Assembly (NCBI GenBank): GCA_963675135.1
Contig: OY776129.1
Location: 50,232,141-50,296,140 of the forward strand
Reading direction: 5' to 3'
DNA: 64,000 nt
Source: Galeopsis tetrahit
Taxonomy: Eukaryota > Streptophyta > Magnoliopsida > Lamiales > Lamiaceae
Position 1 is the stretch's first letter. Every line of letters starts with the position of its first letter. The notes beneath the pieces were generated by a model. The model saw nothing but the letters and a program-made list of their open reading frames with translations, was not told the origin of the DNA and did no database searches. Shown one piece after another: positions 45,370 to 57,133 of the stretch. The translations under genes were made by a program, and so were the position numbers.

Positions 45370-46051
45370 ACATACCGTAAAAAAAATTGTTAAGGAAAAA
45401 AAATAAGTATCAAATGCCCCCCAAAAAATTCAGATTTGAATATATTTAAAGGATCAAATGCCCCCAAAAATTTTCAACGAGTTTAAAAAAATTTGATAAG
45501 TTTGAACTTAATTAAAGAAATTAATTGCTCAAAAAAGGATAAAAATTGTTGTAAAGTAAAAACTTAAAATTAAGATTTATTTTGAATTCAACCAAACTTA
45601 CTATGAAAAAAAAAAAAAAAAATTCTATGATAATGTTTGAGTGCAAAGAAGTGATATTCATTTTATCTTATATGCATGCTGGTTTTCCCTGTCGTCAGAA
45701 AATAATTAAGTATTTCTTTTGGCTCTCTTATTTTACTTTCTTGGAGTTACATGCATTATCATACCAATATTCATTGCACCTTATTAATTATACTTCTCTG
45801 CAACATATGCATTGTGCGTGCGTTTTAACTAAATATTGGATTTATAATCAGTTTAGCTGGTTTAATTGTAACGAAGTAAGCATGACTTATACTCTAAACT
45901 AAAAAATATATTTCATCATACTTAATTACTTTTATCTAATTCATTTTCTACTTTATCAACCTTATACATAAATAAACAATATACCTTAAAACAATAATAT
46001 TTTATGTGAACGGATAACTTGGTTGAAACCCTCACAGTCAGACAAAATCAC
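45370..46051. repeat. Local repeat unit, copy H (left part)
   Basis: Landmarks ggatcaaatgcccccaaaaa (about 45453), gtcgtcagaaaataattaag and gcattgtgcgtgcg are in order. Noncoding. Confidence 0.7.
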
Positions 46052-46089
46052 ATCTTCTAAGCAAGGGCAATCATGATATCATCCTACAC

Positions 46090-46500
46090 GCACAATGGAA
46101 TCATCGATCTCCCATATCGATCTACCTTATACAAACAAAGAGACTTTAGTTTCGAACACATGACATCTCTATGACAACATTTACCTCCGGCTACAAACAA
46201 TCTTACCAATGAGTACTCTTCTGGCAATTGGAGTATTAAGATCCAAGATAATATCGAAAGCACCCATTTTCAGAGCTTCCAAAATGAGACGAGTAGCTCG
46301 AAAAGAAGAATACATGTGAGCAGCGAGATTCATCCCCATGGCAAAACTCTCGATTTTTAAATTGAGTTTTTGGTACCTTTCTAGACTCATCATTACATAA
46401 CTGAAAAAATTATCATCACTTGGGAAATCTCGTTCAAGAATCGGGCGAGTTAACCAAGCTTTGTACCATGATTTGGAAAGTACAACTGTTGCAGCAGTTA
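46090..46500 (-). pseudogene. F-box/LRR gene fragment, copy H
   Basis: A minus-strand frame (46181-46393) reads MMSLERYQKLNLKIESFAMG, NLAAHMYSSFRATRLILEAL and then DLNTPIARRVLIGKIVCSRR. The F-box tail KSWYKAWLTRPILDF follows at about 46435-46480 in another frame, because of an inserted gttca-like stretch (aatctcgttcaagaatc). Nearly identical to the copy at 59310-59730. Confidence 0.55.
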
Positions 46501-47339
46501 AAATTTACATTGTTATGAAAAGGGACTAAATGGCTAAGAACAAAGAGAACTAGAAAGCAAGAGTTAGTGCAATCAGTTACACTAGTTGTACAGTGAAACT
46601 ATTTTACATAAATAAATTAGTAATATATATATATATATATAATATATACTAGTGCAAAACCCGTGCAATATGCGGGATTGAAGATAATTTAGTTTGTATA
46701 TTTTTTATTTAATGTTTATATCTTTAAAATGCATGTGTACATACAGTAAATATTAATAATTGATAAAAAAAATTGGTTGAAAGAAAGAATATAATGAGAA
46801 AAAAAAAATAAAAAATTGTAGAGATAATGCAAAGAAAAAAAAAAGAGAGAGAGAGAATTCTTAGAAAATGAGAAAGGGTCATTAGAAAGATTTTGAAAAG
46901 CACAGTATAAAACGAAGAAATATTCAGAATTAGATATAAGGAGGATTCTCAATACATTACATAAATTATTAGTATTATTTTTATGGGAGTACTATTTTTT
47001 TTTTAATTAGCTACATTGCATAAATTATTGTATACAAGTAAATAAAAGTCGAACTCCATATATATTCTCAATACATTGCATAAATTATTACACTACAAAA
47101 AAAATGCCACAACTATGTGTACGTTTTTTTTTATACTACAATTTTATGTAAATCAGTTTCATTCTGTATAGGGGTGAGGAAATATACGTACCGAGCTTTA
47201 TGCACCCAAAAAATAAATAAAGAGTGAGTAGTTAGAGCAGCCCCAACTTATAAAACTAACACAAATTAACTAATTAATAAAATAAACTAATAAAATAGGT
47301 CATCATATATATATATATATATATATAACAGACAGCCAG

Positions 47340-47575
47340 CCGCGCGCCCACGGGAAAGCTAGAGCACATGGTTTTGTTGAAACCCTAAACCTAATCCTTA
47401 ACCCTATAAATACCCATCTTGTGTGTTCAACTTCAACATCTATCCCAATTGTTTTCGATTCACAATTGTTTCTTCCTTCTTCCCAATTATTCCATATTTG
47501 AGAATCGGCATATCTAGCTAGCTCAATCTGGATTTCTGCAGCTGCAAAATTACAGATTTGGCTTTCAGGAGCAGG
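47340..47575 (+). promoter_or_regulatory. Promoter-like region and untranslated first exon
   Basis: TATAAATA at 47405-47412 is followed about 30 bases on by an AT/CT-rich leader (tcaacttcaacatctatccc). The leader ends in the donor-like ggagcag|gtttgttggg at 47574/47575. The same arrangement is at 60560-60810, and the leader alone recurs at 44825-44955. This looks like the 5' end of a plus-strand host gene that has been copied without its coding exons. No start codon in a long frame follows. Confidence 0.4.
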
Positions 47576-47585
47576 TTTGTTGGGT

Positions 47586-47617
<32 letters not shown>

Positions 47618-47621
<4 letters not shown>

Positions 47622-48267
47622 ATGGTTTTTTCGGACTGGACCCTTCCGTATCCCCCACACTTGGTATGATATTGTCCGCTTTGGGTTTGCCAAACCCTCA
47701 CGGCTTTACTTTTTGAGTTTCCCCAAAAGGCCTCATACCAATGGGGATACTAGTCCATCCTTTTTATAGCCAACAATCCTTAATGCCTTTCCGATGTGGG
47801 ACATTTGTTTGACCTTTTTTCTCAACAATCCTCCCCTTCAAACAATGGACCACGAGCCTCCCCTCAAACGACCCCGCTCTAACTAGATCACTTAGCTAGC
47901 TAGACTACTGCCGCAAAGAGACGGGTTTGCTCTGTCTAGACCATCTTGCCTATCTCATCGAGACTGTCGTTCCTCCAAGGGGTTCTGGTTCGTCCAACTG
48001 TTTACTGACATCGGGCACACTCTTCCGGATTATGGCCCTGGGTTCGTTCTTCCCACAGACGGCGCCAATTGTTATGGTTTTTCCGGGACTGGACCCTTCC
48101 GTATCCCCCACACTTGGTATGATATTGTCCGCTTTGGGTTTGCCAAACCCTCACGGCTTTACTTTTTGAGTTTCCCCAAAAGGCCTCATACCAATGGGGA
48201 TACTAGTCCATCCTTTTTATAGCCAACAATCCTTAATGCCTTTCCGATGTGGGACATTTGTTTAACA
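47618..48267 (-). mobile_element. TRIM retrotransposon
   Basis: Two LTRs of about 200 bases (47618-47827 and 48070-48267) flank 242 bases without coding capacity. On the minus strand the right LTR ends ccataaca and is followed by the primer site attggcgccgtctgtggga (48069 downward). The left LTR is preceded by the purine tract gaaggggaggat (47839-47828). LTR ends are tgtt..aaca. This is the full TRIM layout, dependent on other elements for its enzymes. The right LTR lacks about 13 bases present in the left one near its start. No 5S rRNA sequence is visible, so it is not a Cassandra element. Confidence 0.85.
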
Positions 48268-48268
48268 T

Positions 48269-48413
48269 TGTTATGGTTTTTCCAGGACTGGACCCTTCCG
48301 TATCCCCCACACTTGGTATGATATTGTCCGCTTTGGGTTTGCCAAACCCTCACGGCTTTATCATACCAAGTGTGGGGGATACGGAAGGGTCCAGTCCCGG
48401 AAAAACCATAACA
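48269..48413. repeat. Inverted pair of LTR ends
   Basis: The first 53 bases (48269-48321, tgttatggtttttccaggac and onward) are repeated in reverse complement at 48361-48413 with a single mismatch; the 39 bases between continue the first copy. The LTR belongs to the same family as the TRIM LTRs. The inverted copy directly precedes the primer site of the copia polyprotein region. Confidence 0.9.
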
Positions 48414-48459
48414 ATTGGCGCCGTATGTGGGAACCGAAGATAAAGTCAAGAATCAAGAA

Positions 48460-51036
48460 ATGGGCTCTGTGAAGTTGGAGATAGAGAAATTCAATGGTAA
48501 GACAGATTTTGGCTTATGGAAAGCCAAGATGAAGGCTCTGCTGTCACACCATAGGCTGAAAGAGGCCCTTACTCCTCTTAACCCTGCTGCATCCGATGCA
48601 GACAAGGTCAAGAAAGAAGAGCTTATGAAAAAAGCTTACAACATTGTTGTTCTGAGTTTGGGAGACAATGTTTTCAGAGAAGTTATGAAGGAGAAGGATG
48701 TTGCTGGAGTATTTGAGGCATTAGATGATCTGTATTTGGCACAATCTTTGTCAAATCAGATGTTCATGGAAAGGAAGCTTAATAATTTCAAGATGTCAGA
48801 TGATAAAACCCTTGATGAGCAGTTAATAGAGTTCATGCAAGCAGTTGATGATCTTGAGAATGTTGGAATTACCTTGGAAGATCACAAGAAGTCCTTTCTA
48901 CTCCTAGAGGCATTACCTCCCTCATATGACAGCTTCAAGGATGCTTTGCTGATTACCAAGGAGGGTAAGGCAAAATTCAAAGAAGTCTTGTCCATACTGA
49001 AGACCAAGAGTTTACATGTTGCAAACTCAACCAAGAAGACCAAGAACCAAGCTGAGGGTCTTAATATCAAACTGAAGAATGACAAGAAAGGAGGGCAAGG
49101 CAAGAAGTTCCATGCCAAGCCAAATCACAAGAGAAATGGAAATGTAGTCAAGAGCAAGGCTTGCTACAAATGCCATAAGGAAGGACATTTCATAAAAGAT
49201 TGTCCTGAGCACAAGAAGACTACTGATGCTGCCAAAGCTGATGTAGCAGAGGCAAAATGGTATGATAGTGCTGAAGTGATGAGCATAACAGATAGCAAAC
49301 TTGTTAATGAATGGGTGTTAGATTCTGGATGTTCTTTTCACATGTGTCCCACCAAATCTTGGTTTCAAAACCTGGAAATGATGGAGGGAGGTTCAGTTCT
49401 ATTGGGCAATGATGAATGCTGCAATGTGAGAGGGATTGGCACTGTGAGGGTGAAGATGTTTAATGATAAACATGTGATCCTGACCAATGTCAGATTTGTT
49501 CCAGATTTGAAGAGAAATCTTATATCTCTTGGCACACTAAATGCTTTGGGTTATGAATTCAAGACAGAAAGAGGATGTCTGCTTGTTACCAAAGCTGAAA
49601 GGATAGTGATGCAAGGGAAGAAGTCAAATGGGTTATATTCTTTAATTGGTGAGACAATCACAGGTGCTGCTGATGTTACCATGAGTTCTGAAGATGCTAT
49701 GCTTTGGCATAAGAGGCTGGCACATGTTGGAGAGAAAGGCCTGATGGAGTTATCCAAGAAGGGGGCATTCCACCAGAAGACATTCAAAAGCCTAGAGTTC
49801 TGTGAGCAGTGCATTCTTGGCAAGGCCAAGAAGAAGTCATTCCAGAAGGGTGAGCACACTACCAAGGAGCTGCTGGATTATGTTCACTCAGATGTCTGGG
49901 GGCCATCAAGGACTGAAACCATTGGTGGAGGTAAGTATTTCATGTCAATTATAGATGACTATTCTAGAAAAGTTTGGGTGTTCATTCTCAAACAGAAGAG
50001 TGAGGCCTTTACAAAATTCAAAGAATGGCTACTTGAGATAGAGAACCAGAAAGGAAAGTCCTTAAAACATTTGAGGACAGATAATGGCCTTGAGTACCTA
50101 TCAGCTGAATTCAATGAATTTTGTAAAGAGAAGGGCATTACTAGACATAGAACTGTCCCTCTTAATCCACAGCAAAATGGATTAGCAGAGAGAATGAATA
50201 GAACTATTCTAGAACGGGTCAGATGCATGTTAGCTGATGCTAAATTACCTAAAAGCTTTTGGGGAGAGGCTGTATGTACTGCATGTTACTTAATAAACAA
50301 AACTCCCTCATATGCTTTAGAAGGTAAAACCCCAGATGAGATATGGTATGGCAAGTTGTCTGATTATTCAAAACTTAAAGTGTTTGGATGTCAGGCATAT
50401 GCACACATTAGACAGGATAAGCTTGAGCCAAGGGCTCTGAAATGTATATTCATTGGCTATCCAAAAGGTGTCAAGGGCTATAGAATGTGGTGCCTTGAAC
50501 CAGGTCATAAGAAACTGATAATCAGCAGAGATGTTGATTTTAATGAGAAGGTAATGGGATATCCTCATAATGGAAACTCCCATGACCTAGATGGAAGAAT
50601 TGTAAATGAGTCAGAAGAGAGTTTCTCAGCTGAGGTGGAGTTTCCCACATCAGATCAGTTGGCACCAGAGGAGGTGGTCAACCCTACTGATCTGGGAAAT
50701 AACACACCAGATGAGGTTGTTCCAGAACAGGTACCAGAAGATAATTCAGAAGATGATACCATGGAGGACAACCCTGCTGATTTGAGAAATTATAGTCTTG
50801 CAAGAGATAGGCTCAGAAGGCATATTCACCCCCCATCTAGGTTTGGCCAGGCTGATCTTGTGTCATATGCTCTGATCACAGCAGAAGAGGTGGAGCATTA
50901 TGAGCCAAGAAACTATAGGGAAGCAATCACCAGTCCTGAAAGAGAGCAGTGGGCAGCAGCCATGTCAGAAAAGTTGCAATCTTTGGAGAAAACCAGACTT
51001 GGATCCTTGTTGAGAAGCCTAAAAACCAGAAGTTAG
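48460..51036 (+). pseudogene. Copia gag-protease-integrase part of the polyprotein
   Basis: The likely start is the ATG at 48460 (MGSVKLEIEKFNGKTDFGLW). Gag ends in the zinc knuckle CYKCHKEGHFIKDC; the protease has WVLDSGCSFHMC; the pre-integrase motif is LWHKRLAHVGEKG. The integrase core carries HSDVWGPSR, SIIDDYSRKVW, LRTDNGLEYLS and NGLAERMNRTILERVRC, giving the D-D-E triad; then come CIFIGYPKGVKGYR and the link to RT. The frame fails in gagaaaacc at about 50984-50992, where loss of one A would explain the change of frame, and ends at TAG (51034-51036). Codon use is otherwise undamaged. Confidence 0.9.
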
Positions 51037-52490
51037 TGAGTTGCAGGTGGCTGTTCAAGAAAAAGCTTGAAGTTGGATTTGGTGGTGCTAGAGAGCAGAT
51101 CAGATTCAAGGCTAGGTTGGTGGCAAGAGGATTCACACAAAGAGAAGGCATAGACTTCAATGAGGTATTCTCTCCTGTTGTTAAACATTGTTCAATAAGA
51201 TTACTTTTGTCTAAGGTTGCTCAAGATGATCTTGAGTTACATCAGCTAGATGTCAAAACTGCATTTTTACATGGAGAACTAGTTGAAACAATATATATGC
51301 ATCAACCTGAAGGGTTTATCATGCCTGAAACTGAAAGTAAGGTATGCTTGCTTAAGAAATCATTGTATGGGCTCAAGCAGAGTCCTAGACAATGGTATAG
51401 AAAGTTTGATACATTCATGCTTTCTATTGGTTTCTTAAGAAGCAAATATGATGGATGTGTATATATTGGTAAACAAGATTATCTAGAGAGCACCTATCTA
51501 CTGATCTATGTAGATGATATGTTGATAGCTAGTAAGAGTATGAGAAAGATTACCCAGCTGAAGCAGCAGCTGAGTAGCAAGTTCGAGATGAAGGACCTAG
51601 GTGAAGCCAAGAGAATATTAGGCATGGATATTCTCAGAAACAGGAAAGCAGGGAAGCTGTTCTTGTCCCAGAAGTGTTACATTCAGAAGGTCTTGAAGAG
51701 GTTTCTTATGCACCAGTCCAAACCAGTTAGTACTTCATTTGGTCAGCAATTCAAGTTGTCAGTCAAGCAATCTCCTCAAACAGCTGAAGAGAAGAAGCAG
51801 ATGTTTACTGTCCCTTATGCAAATGGAGTTGGAAGTCTCATGTATGCTATGGTTTGTAGCAGACCAGATCTTGCCTATGTTGTTAGTATGGTGAGTAGAT
51901 TCATGGGAAATCCAGGAAAGTTTCATTGGGAAGCTTTGAAGTGGATTCTAAGATATCTGAATGGATCAGAAGACTTAGGATTATTGTTCGAGAAGTGTGC
52001 TGATACCAAGAGTCCTTTAATTGGATTTGTGGATTCTGATTTTGCTGGAAACATAGATACAAGGAAGTCTTTATCTGGTTATGTGTTTACATTGTATGGC
52101 ACTGCTATAAAATGGAGAACAGCCTTACAATCTATGGTGACCTTATCCACAACAGAAGCTGAGTACATAGCCTTGACAGAAGCTGTGAAGGAAGCAATGT
52201 GGTTGAAGGGCATTCTGAGAGATTTTGGCATATTCCAGAAGAGTGTTCCTGTGCTGTGTGATAATCAGAGCACTATCCATCTAGCAAAACATCAAGTGTT
52301 TCATGAGAGGTCAAATCACATTGATGTGAAGCTACATTTTGTTAGAGACATCTTGGAGAAGAGCATTGTTGAAGTTCAGAAGGTAGCTTCAGAAGAGAAT
52401 GCAGCTGATATGTTAACTAAGGCATTACCAAGCAATAAGTTCAACCATTGCATGGAGTTGGTAAACCTTAGCACCTGGGATGTTCATTAA
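50949..52490 (+). pseudogene. Copia reverse transcriptase-RNase H part of the polyprotein
   Basis: In the next frame, from about 50985: NQTWILVEKPKNQKLVSCRW begins the RT, followed by RFKARLVARGFTQREGIDF, QLDVKTAFLHGELVETIY, SLYGLKQSPRQWYRKFD and the active site YVDDML. RNase H follows with GFVDSDFAGNIDTRKSLSGY, STTEAEYIALTEAVKEAMWL and a C-terminal NAADMLTKALPSNKF. The frame closes at TAA (52488-52490). Apart from the single frameshift with the upstream part I see no lesion, so the element was active recently. Confidence 0.92.
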
Positions 52491-52557
52491 GAAGAGAATG
52501 GACAAACAGCCTTGAGGAGGGCTGGGAAGAAGGCAATCTTGCATTAAGGTGGAGAAT

Positions 52558-52618
52558 TAAAGGCCTCACTCTTCTGGATTATGGCCCTGGGTTCGTTCTT
52601 CCCACAGACGGCGCCAAT
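52558..52618 (-). repeat. Detached primer-site fragment
   Basis: On the minus strand, attggcgccgtctgtggga and the following agaacgaacccagggccat equal the start of the TRIM internal region at 48069-48030. It lies between the copia purine tract and the 723-bp LTR. Confidence 0.75.
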
Positions 52619-53341
52619 TGTTATGGAATTGTATCCACTAAGCAACTTCTCACAAATGATAATCAAGACAACTAGAAACGCAAAGAATTGAAAACGAATA
52701 AAGAACTCAAAGAAAGAACACGGGATTTACGTGGTTCGATCAAATGATCTACGTCCACGGAGGATAGAAGACTCTCTTCACTAATCACAAATGAAAGTTA
52801 CAGATTACAAGTATTCACTAAGCTTGATCTCTCAAAACTCTCAAATTCAGTGTGTAACCCACAATCTATGCACTAGATGGTGTATTTATAGATGTACAAT
52901 GCAAGTTGTAACTGCCTCTAACAAACTAACTAACTAACAGAAATCAACTAACTCTGAAACTGGAATATCAGCACAGTAGAACTCAGCGCAGTAAAACTCA
53001 GCACAGTTGTCTCAGCAGACTAAGAACACTATATCAACACAGTACTCTTTAGCAGACTAAGAACACTATATCAGCACAGTACTCTTTAGCAGACTAAGAA
53101 CACTATATCAGCACAGTACTCTTTAGCAGACTAAGAGCAGTACTGTTCTGACCCGACCAGCAGAGTTGATACCTAAGATCACTAAACCTTATCAGCAGAG
53201 TACTCATTACTCTACTTGTACTGAAATAACCAAATATCAGAACACTAGTCACTGAGCTTAGTATAAGCACAGTTCTGAAAATCAGCACACTACCACTTCT
53301 GATAGTAAGAACAGTTCTCCAATATTGCATTAATCTCAACA
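52619..53341 (-). repeat. 723-bp LTR
   Basis: On the minus strand it starts tgttgagattaatgcaatat and ends gaattccataaca, directly before a primer site, as a 5' LTR would. On the plus strand it also starts TG and ends CA. It contains a 37-bp unit (agcagactaagaacactata type) repeated three times at about 53014-53125. No second copy is in the window. The right edge abuts a TA microsatellite. Confidence 0.8.
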
Positions 53342-53763
53342 ATATATATATATATATATATGCGCGCGCATACTCATTTCTTATTGAAATTCAAATAGGT
53401 CGATCGATTAAGTTGGGTTAATGTGTAAAACTAATTAAATATATGCACTCAAAAAAAAAAACTAGAAAATGAATTAATAATAATCCCATGAACGTAACTA
53501 AAAATAATCGAACTTTATGAGGATACTTTAATTCACAAGATCTAGTTTAATTAACTTACCACGTTGGTTTAGAAAATGATTCATACATCAAATTCTGCGG
53601 ACAAAAATTACAGAAGAATATTTTAATGTGCAATAATGAAATCCCTCTCGAAATAACTACGTGTGCGTTTTTTTATATACTAGTACAATTTTATGTAAAA
53701 CAATTTTATTGTGTACAGGGGTGAGGAAATATATCGAAATTTCAATTTACTGACCTTTACGCA

Positions 53764-54376
53764 CAGAGACGGAACCAGAATTTGGGGGTGAGAGAGTCAA
53801 AAAAATACAATTTAACACTAACATATATATTTTCTATATAATTTTTTTTTCTTAATACATAAATATGACATAATATAATGAAACTCAAAACGTTTCACAT
53901 GCATATTATGCATGTGTGTGTGCACGTAAAAATGAAAAAGGAAATTGGATGTAGTTACCAAAATCTACATAATTATGCTCAAATTACTCAAACTCTATCC
54001 CCTAAAATTAAAAATGAAGAATTAATGTATAACCGTTCATACAAAAGAAATAATAAATTAAATAATTTGTTATCCAACTAGTAAGAAACTGAAATGCATA
54101 GTGATCTCTAATTCTTGTCTATTTAATTAATTTATTTTATTAATGCATGAATTTATCCTTGGACTTAATTTTCAAAGGCCCAACAATATATGACAATTTT
54201 CAAAGTCCCAACCAACAATATATCATATACACATTAATTAAGTAGGAGTCCAAACAATAAATATAGTTTATTATATTATATATATTAACTCATTATTATA
54301 AGTACAATAGTAGAAAAAAATAAAAAATTTGAGGGGTGCTATGGCCACCCTCAACATACATATAGGTCCGTCCCTG
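53764..54376. mobile_element. hAT-like non-autonomous element, copy 1
   Basis: The ends are inverted: cagagacggaaccag at the left and taggtccgtccctg at the right. Flanking 8-mers tttacgca (53756-53763) and tttataca (54377-54384) match in six of eight positions, the hAT duplication length. A paralogous stretch without it, gctttatgcacccaaaa, is at about 47192 and 60430. The 613-base interior is AT-rich; the 67-codon frame at 53878-54081 has no domain. Confidence 0.7.
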
Positions 54377-54654
54377 TTTATACACCCAAAAAATTATCGA
54401 AATTTTCGGTATAATTAAATTTTCATCGTATCAAAAATTTTGGTACGATAACGGTATAGAAAATGGTCATACCGCAATATCCAGTATATAAAAAAAAATT
54501 CGATAATCGGTACTTATGAAATGGTATATCGGTATACCGAAACCTTAATAAAATAATAATTTTTATAATATAATTTATAATTTTTTATTATTTCTTAAAT
54601 TAAAAAACTTAAAACTTTAAAACATAAATAGTAATAAAATAAAAATAATAGAAT

Positions 54655-54910
54655 GAAATGAAGCAAAAAAGCAACTCAAGTTGAAGAAAATGAACAAAAT
54701 CCACTCGAAAGAGAAATTATGATGAAGGTTTTAGGTACACGTAGTGGGTATGAATGAGGTATAAGATTCAGAGTAGTGTCATATATGAAAAATAAGAGGG
54801 TAAGATGTAGTCCACCACAACTACAGGAAACTCAAGATAAATTAATTAGGGCACAAAACGAGTTACTAGTAGATGCTATTTCCCTTAATCTTATAAAGTC
54901 TCAACTACAA
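54655..54910 (+). pseudogene. En/Spm-type transposase fragment, copy 1
   Basis: The broken plus-strand reading gives EENEQNPLEREIMMKVLGTR followed by SGYE and then ETQDKLIRAQNELLVDAISL. The LGTRSGY segment followed by a polar, helical tail resembles the C-terminal part of plant Ptta/En/Spm-type transposase-associated proteins. The frame has a stop after SGYE and the copy is cut at 54910 by the copia element. The longer copy is at 62150-62460. Confidence 0.45.
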
Positions 54911-57133
54911 TTGACTAATACTTATAAGATTTGCTAGTAATCCATCAACATGCAAAACATTGGATAATTTAGGAAAACCAGGAACATTCAATGTTCCTTT
55001 ACCAATGATTTTTCCTTTTGATCCACCACCATAAGTGACATTACCACCATTGTAAACAGTATAATCAGTGAGATAATCAATTTGACCTGTCATGTATTTA
55101 GAACAGCCACTATCAAAGTACCATAATTCAGGTATACATGTTTTTAGAGACATATGAACAACATTACAAGATGTATTTTCTTTTGGAATCCATGCAGAAT
55201 TACTATGAGATCTTGAATGTTGAGTCATCCCAGGCAATACAGAATTTTTCAGATCATTTTTCTTTTTCAAACATTGAGGACTTTTATGACCCTTTTTGAA
55301 ACAGTAATGGCGTATAACATCTTTTGCATTAATCTGAGTCTTAGCAGAAACACTAGGATTGTAATTCACTTCAGCTTTTACAAAAACAGTAGGTTTCTTA
55401 GGTTCAGACTTCTTTGAATTTTTACCTTGATAGCCAATACCTGTTTTTCTTGAGTTGTTGGTCATAAGAGAGTCTTCCAGTTTGTTCTTTCCTTCAGCAA
55501 ATCTTTTAAAGCTTAGTGAAGCTTCCTTCAACCTTTCTTCAAGTTTAGATATCTCAATATCTTTTCTTGTTAGAATACCTTCAAGCTTGGTAATAGATTC
55601 TCTTAAATCAGAATTTTTAAAGTTCAGAGACTTAATGATGTGGTTAAGTTTCTCAACTTCAGAAGATATTTTGCAAACTTTTTCATTAGTTAAAGGTTTT
55701 TCATAAGAATATTTCTTAAAATCAAGAATAGTCACATCTAGTCTTTCTTTGAGTTTAGAAATTTCCTTATCCTTCTTTGTTAAAAGACTTTCCAGTTTGA
55801 AAACAGTATGGGACAAGTCTTGAATGTCAGCATCTCTTCTGGATAAACCTGTTTTATTTGATGTACCTGTCTCATTAACAGAACTTGTGAAATAGTTAAA
55901 TTCTGGTACATTATTATTCAGTGATTTCTCAAATGATGGCTCATTTGTCCTCACATCATAATAATCGTCCAGATCATCATCAAAAGTATCATCATAAAGA
56001 ATTCTAGCAGAGAAAGCTTTTTCAATATCTTTTTCAGGATCATGATCAACATCAGACTCATCACTTAAAGTAGCACTGAAATTAAGTTTCTTTTTTAGAA
56101 TGGTGTTAGCACATTCATTAGCATAATGACCATATCTAGAGCATGCATCACATTTAACATTCTTCCTATAATCTTGGTCAGATCTAAACCTGTTTCCTCT
56201 TTCTAATTGTCTAGAAGGATTAAAATTGTTCTTCATAATGGGAAATTGTTGAGTATTATTAATCTGAACCTTAGGTTGAATGTTATCCTTAAACCTATTA
56301 TTCTTGTTCTTCATGAATGTTTTAAACTGTTTAGTAATGAAAGCCATATAATCAGGATTGTTAAGGTATTCCTCAATATCATCTTCATCAGAATCAATTT
56401 CAGTAACATAGGGAGACTTTCCAGAACCTGATGATACAGATGATGAGGCATCACCTTTGAAAACAAGCACTTTCTTTTCATTATCAGTCTTTTCAGAAAT
56501 GTTCATCTCATAAGTTTTCAAAATACCAATCAATTCATTTTGACTTAACACATCAGTATCCTTAGCTTCTTCTATAGCACATATCTTAGGTTCAAAACGT
56601 TTAGGAACAGATCTAAGAATTTTATGTACTAACCTTTGATTTGATATTGGATCTCCAAGAGAATGAGCTTCATTTGAAATCTCAGTCAGCTTTTCGTTGT
56701 AAGATGAAATGGTTTCGTCTTCTTTCATCCTCAAATTCTCGAACTTGATTCCAAGCATACGTAGTCTAGTCCTTCGTATACTGTCCGATCCTTCACAATG
56801 TTCTTGCAGTTGATCCCATGCATCCTTCGAAGAAATGCAGTTTGATATGATTTTGAACATTGAGGCATCAGTTGAGGTGAAGATTGCACTCAACGCCTTT
56901 GAATTATAACTTGCGGTTGTAATTTCTTCAGCCGTCCAGTCGAGCTCTCTCTTGATCCGAGCTTCATTGTTTTCATCCGCAGCAGTTCTTGGTTGACTCC
57001 AACCAGCAAGAACACTCCTCCAGGCTCGTTCATCAATGGATTTGATGTACATTCTCATCTTTGGTTTCCAGAAGGCATAATTCGTGCCATCTAGAATTGG
57101 AGGCTTTAGTGCGGGTGAAAGTGGATACTCCAT
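54905..57133 (-). pseudogene. Copia gag with coiled coils and truncated protease
   Basis: 742 residues, first ATG at 57133 (MEYPLSPALKPPILDGTNYA). Gag core: FWKPKMRMYIKSI, KDAWDQLQEHCEGSD, ISSYNEKLTEISNEAH. First knuckle-like CDACSRYGHYANEC lies near residue 335. A long heptad-like stretch follows at about 440-560 (TKKDKEISKLKERLD, TRKDIEISKLEERLK), then a second, degenerate knuckle HYCFKKGHKSPQC. The protease start has WYFDSGCSKYMTG. Large gag proteins with coiled coils are typical of the SIRE/Maximus group. The TAG stop (54907-54905) comes from the flanking block, not the element. Confidence 0.85.

Larger units (their letters stand above)
46052..47617. repeat. Duplicated block 2, copy 1, left half
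   Basis: Together with 53342-54910 this equals 59286-62391 nearly base for base. The copy is split at the TA microsatellite at 47591-47618 by the composite retroelement insertion. The ORFs and promoter-like region in it are listed separately. Confidence 0.9.
48414..52557 (+). mobile_element. Ty1-copia internal region, nearly intact
   Basis: It runs from a primer site (attggcgccgtatgtgggaa, 48414-48433) through a complete gag-pol to a purine tract (aaggtggagaat, about 52546-52557). The domain order gag, protease, integrase, reverse transcriptase, RNase H is that of Ty1-copia elements, and the sequence resembles the tobacco Tnt1 group. It is not flanked by a normal pair of LTRs: a 53-base LTR end lies to the left, and to the right a short primer-site fragment plus a 723-bp LTR. 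Confidence 0.9.
53342..54910. repeat. Duplicated block 2, copy 1, right half
   Basis: Continues the block after the composite insertion, matching about 60822-62391. It ends abruptly at tctcaactacaa, where the second copia element begins. Confidence 0.9.

Noticed and set aside
47618..48267. Cassandra-type TRIM
   Set aside because: Cassandra LTRs carry 5S rRNA promoter sequence, which I do not see here; the primer-site type also differs.
47927..48449. Open frames on both strands around the TRIM
   Set aside because: They overlap LTR and primer-site sequence and have no protein similarity.
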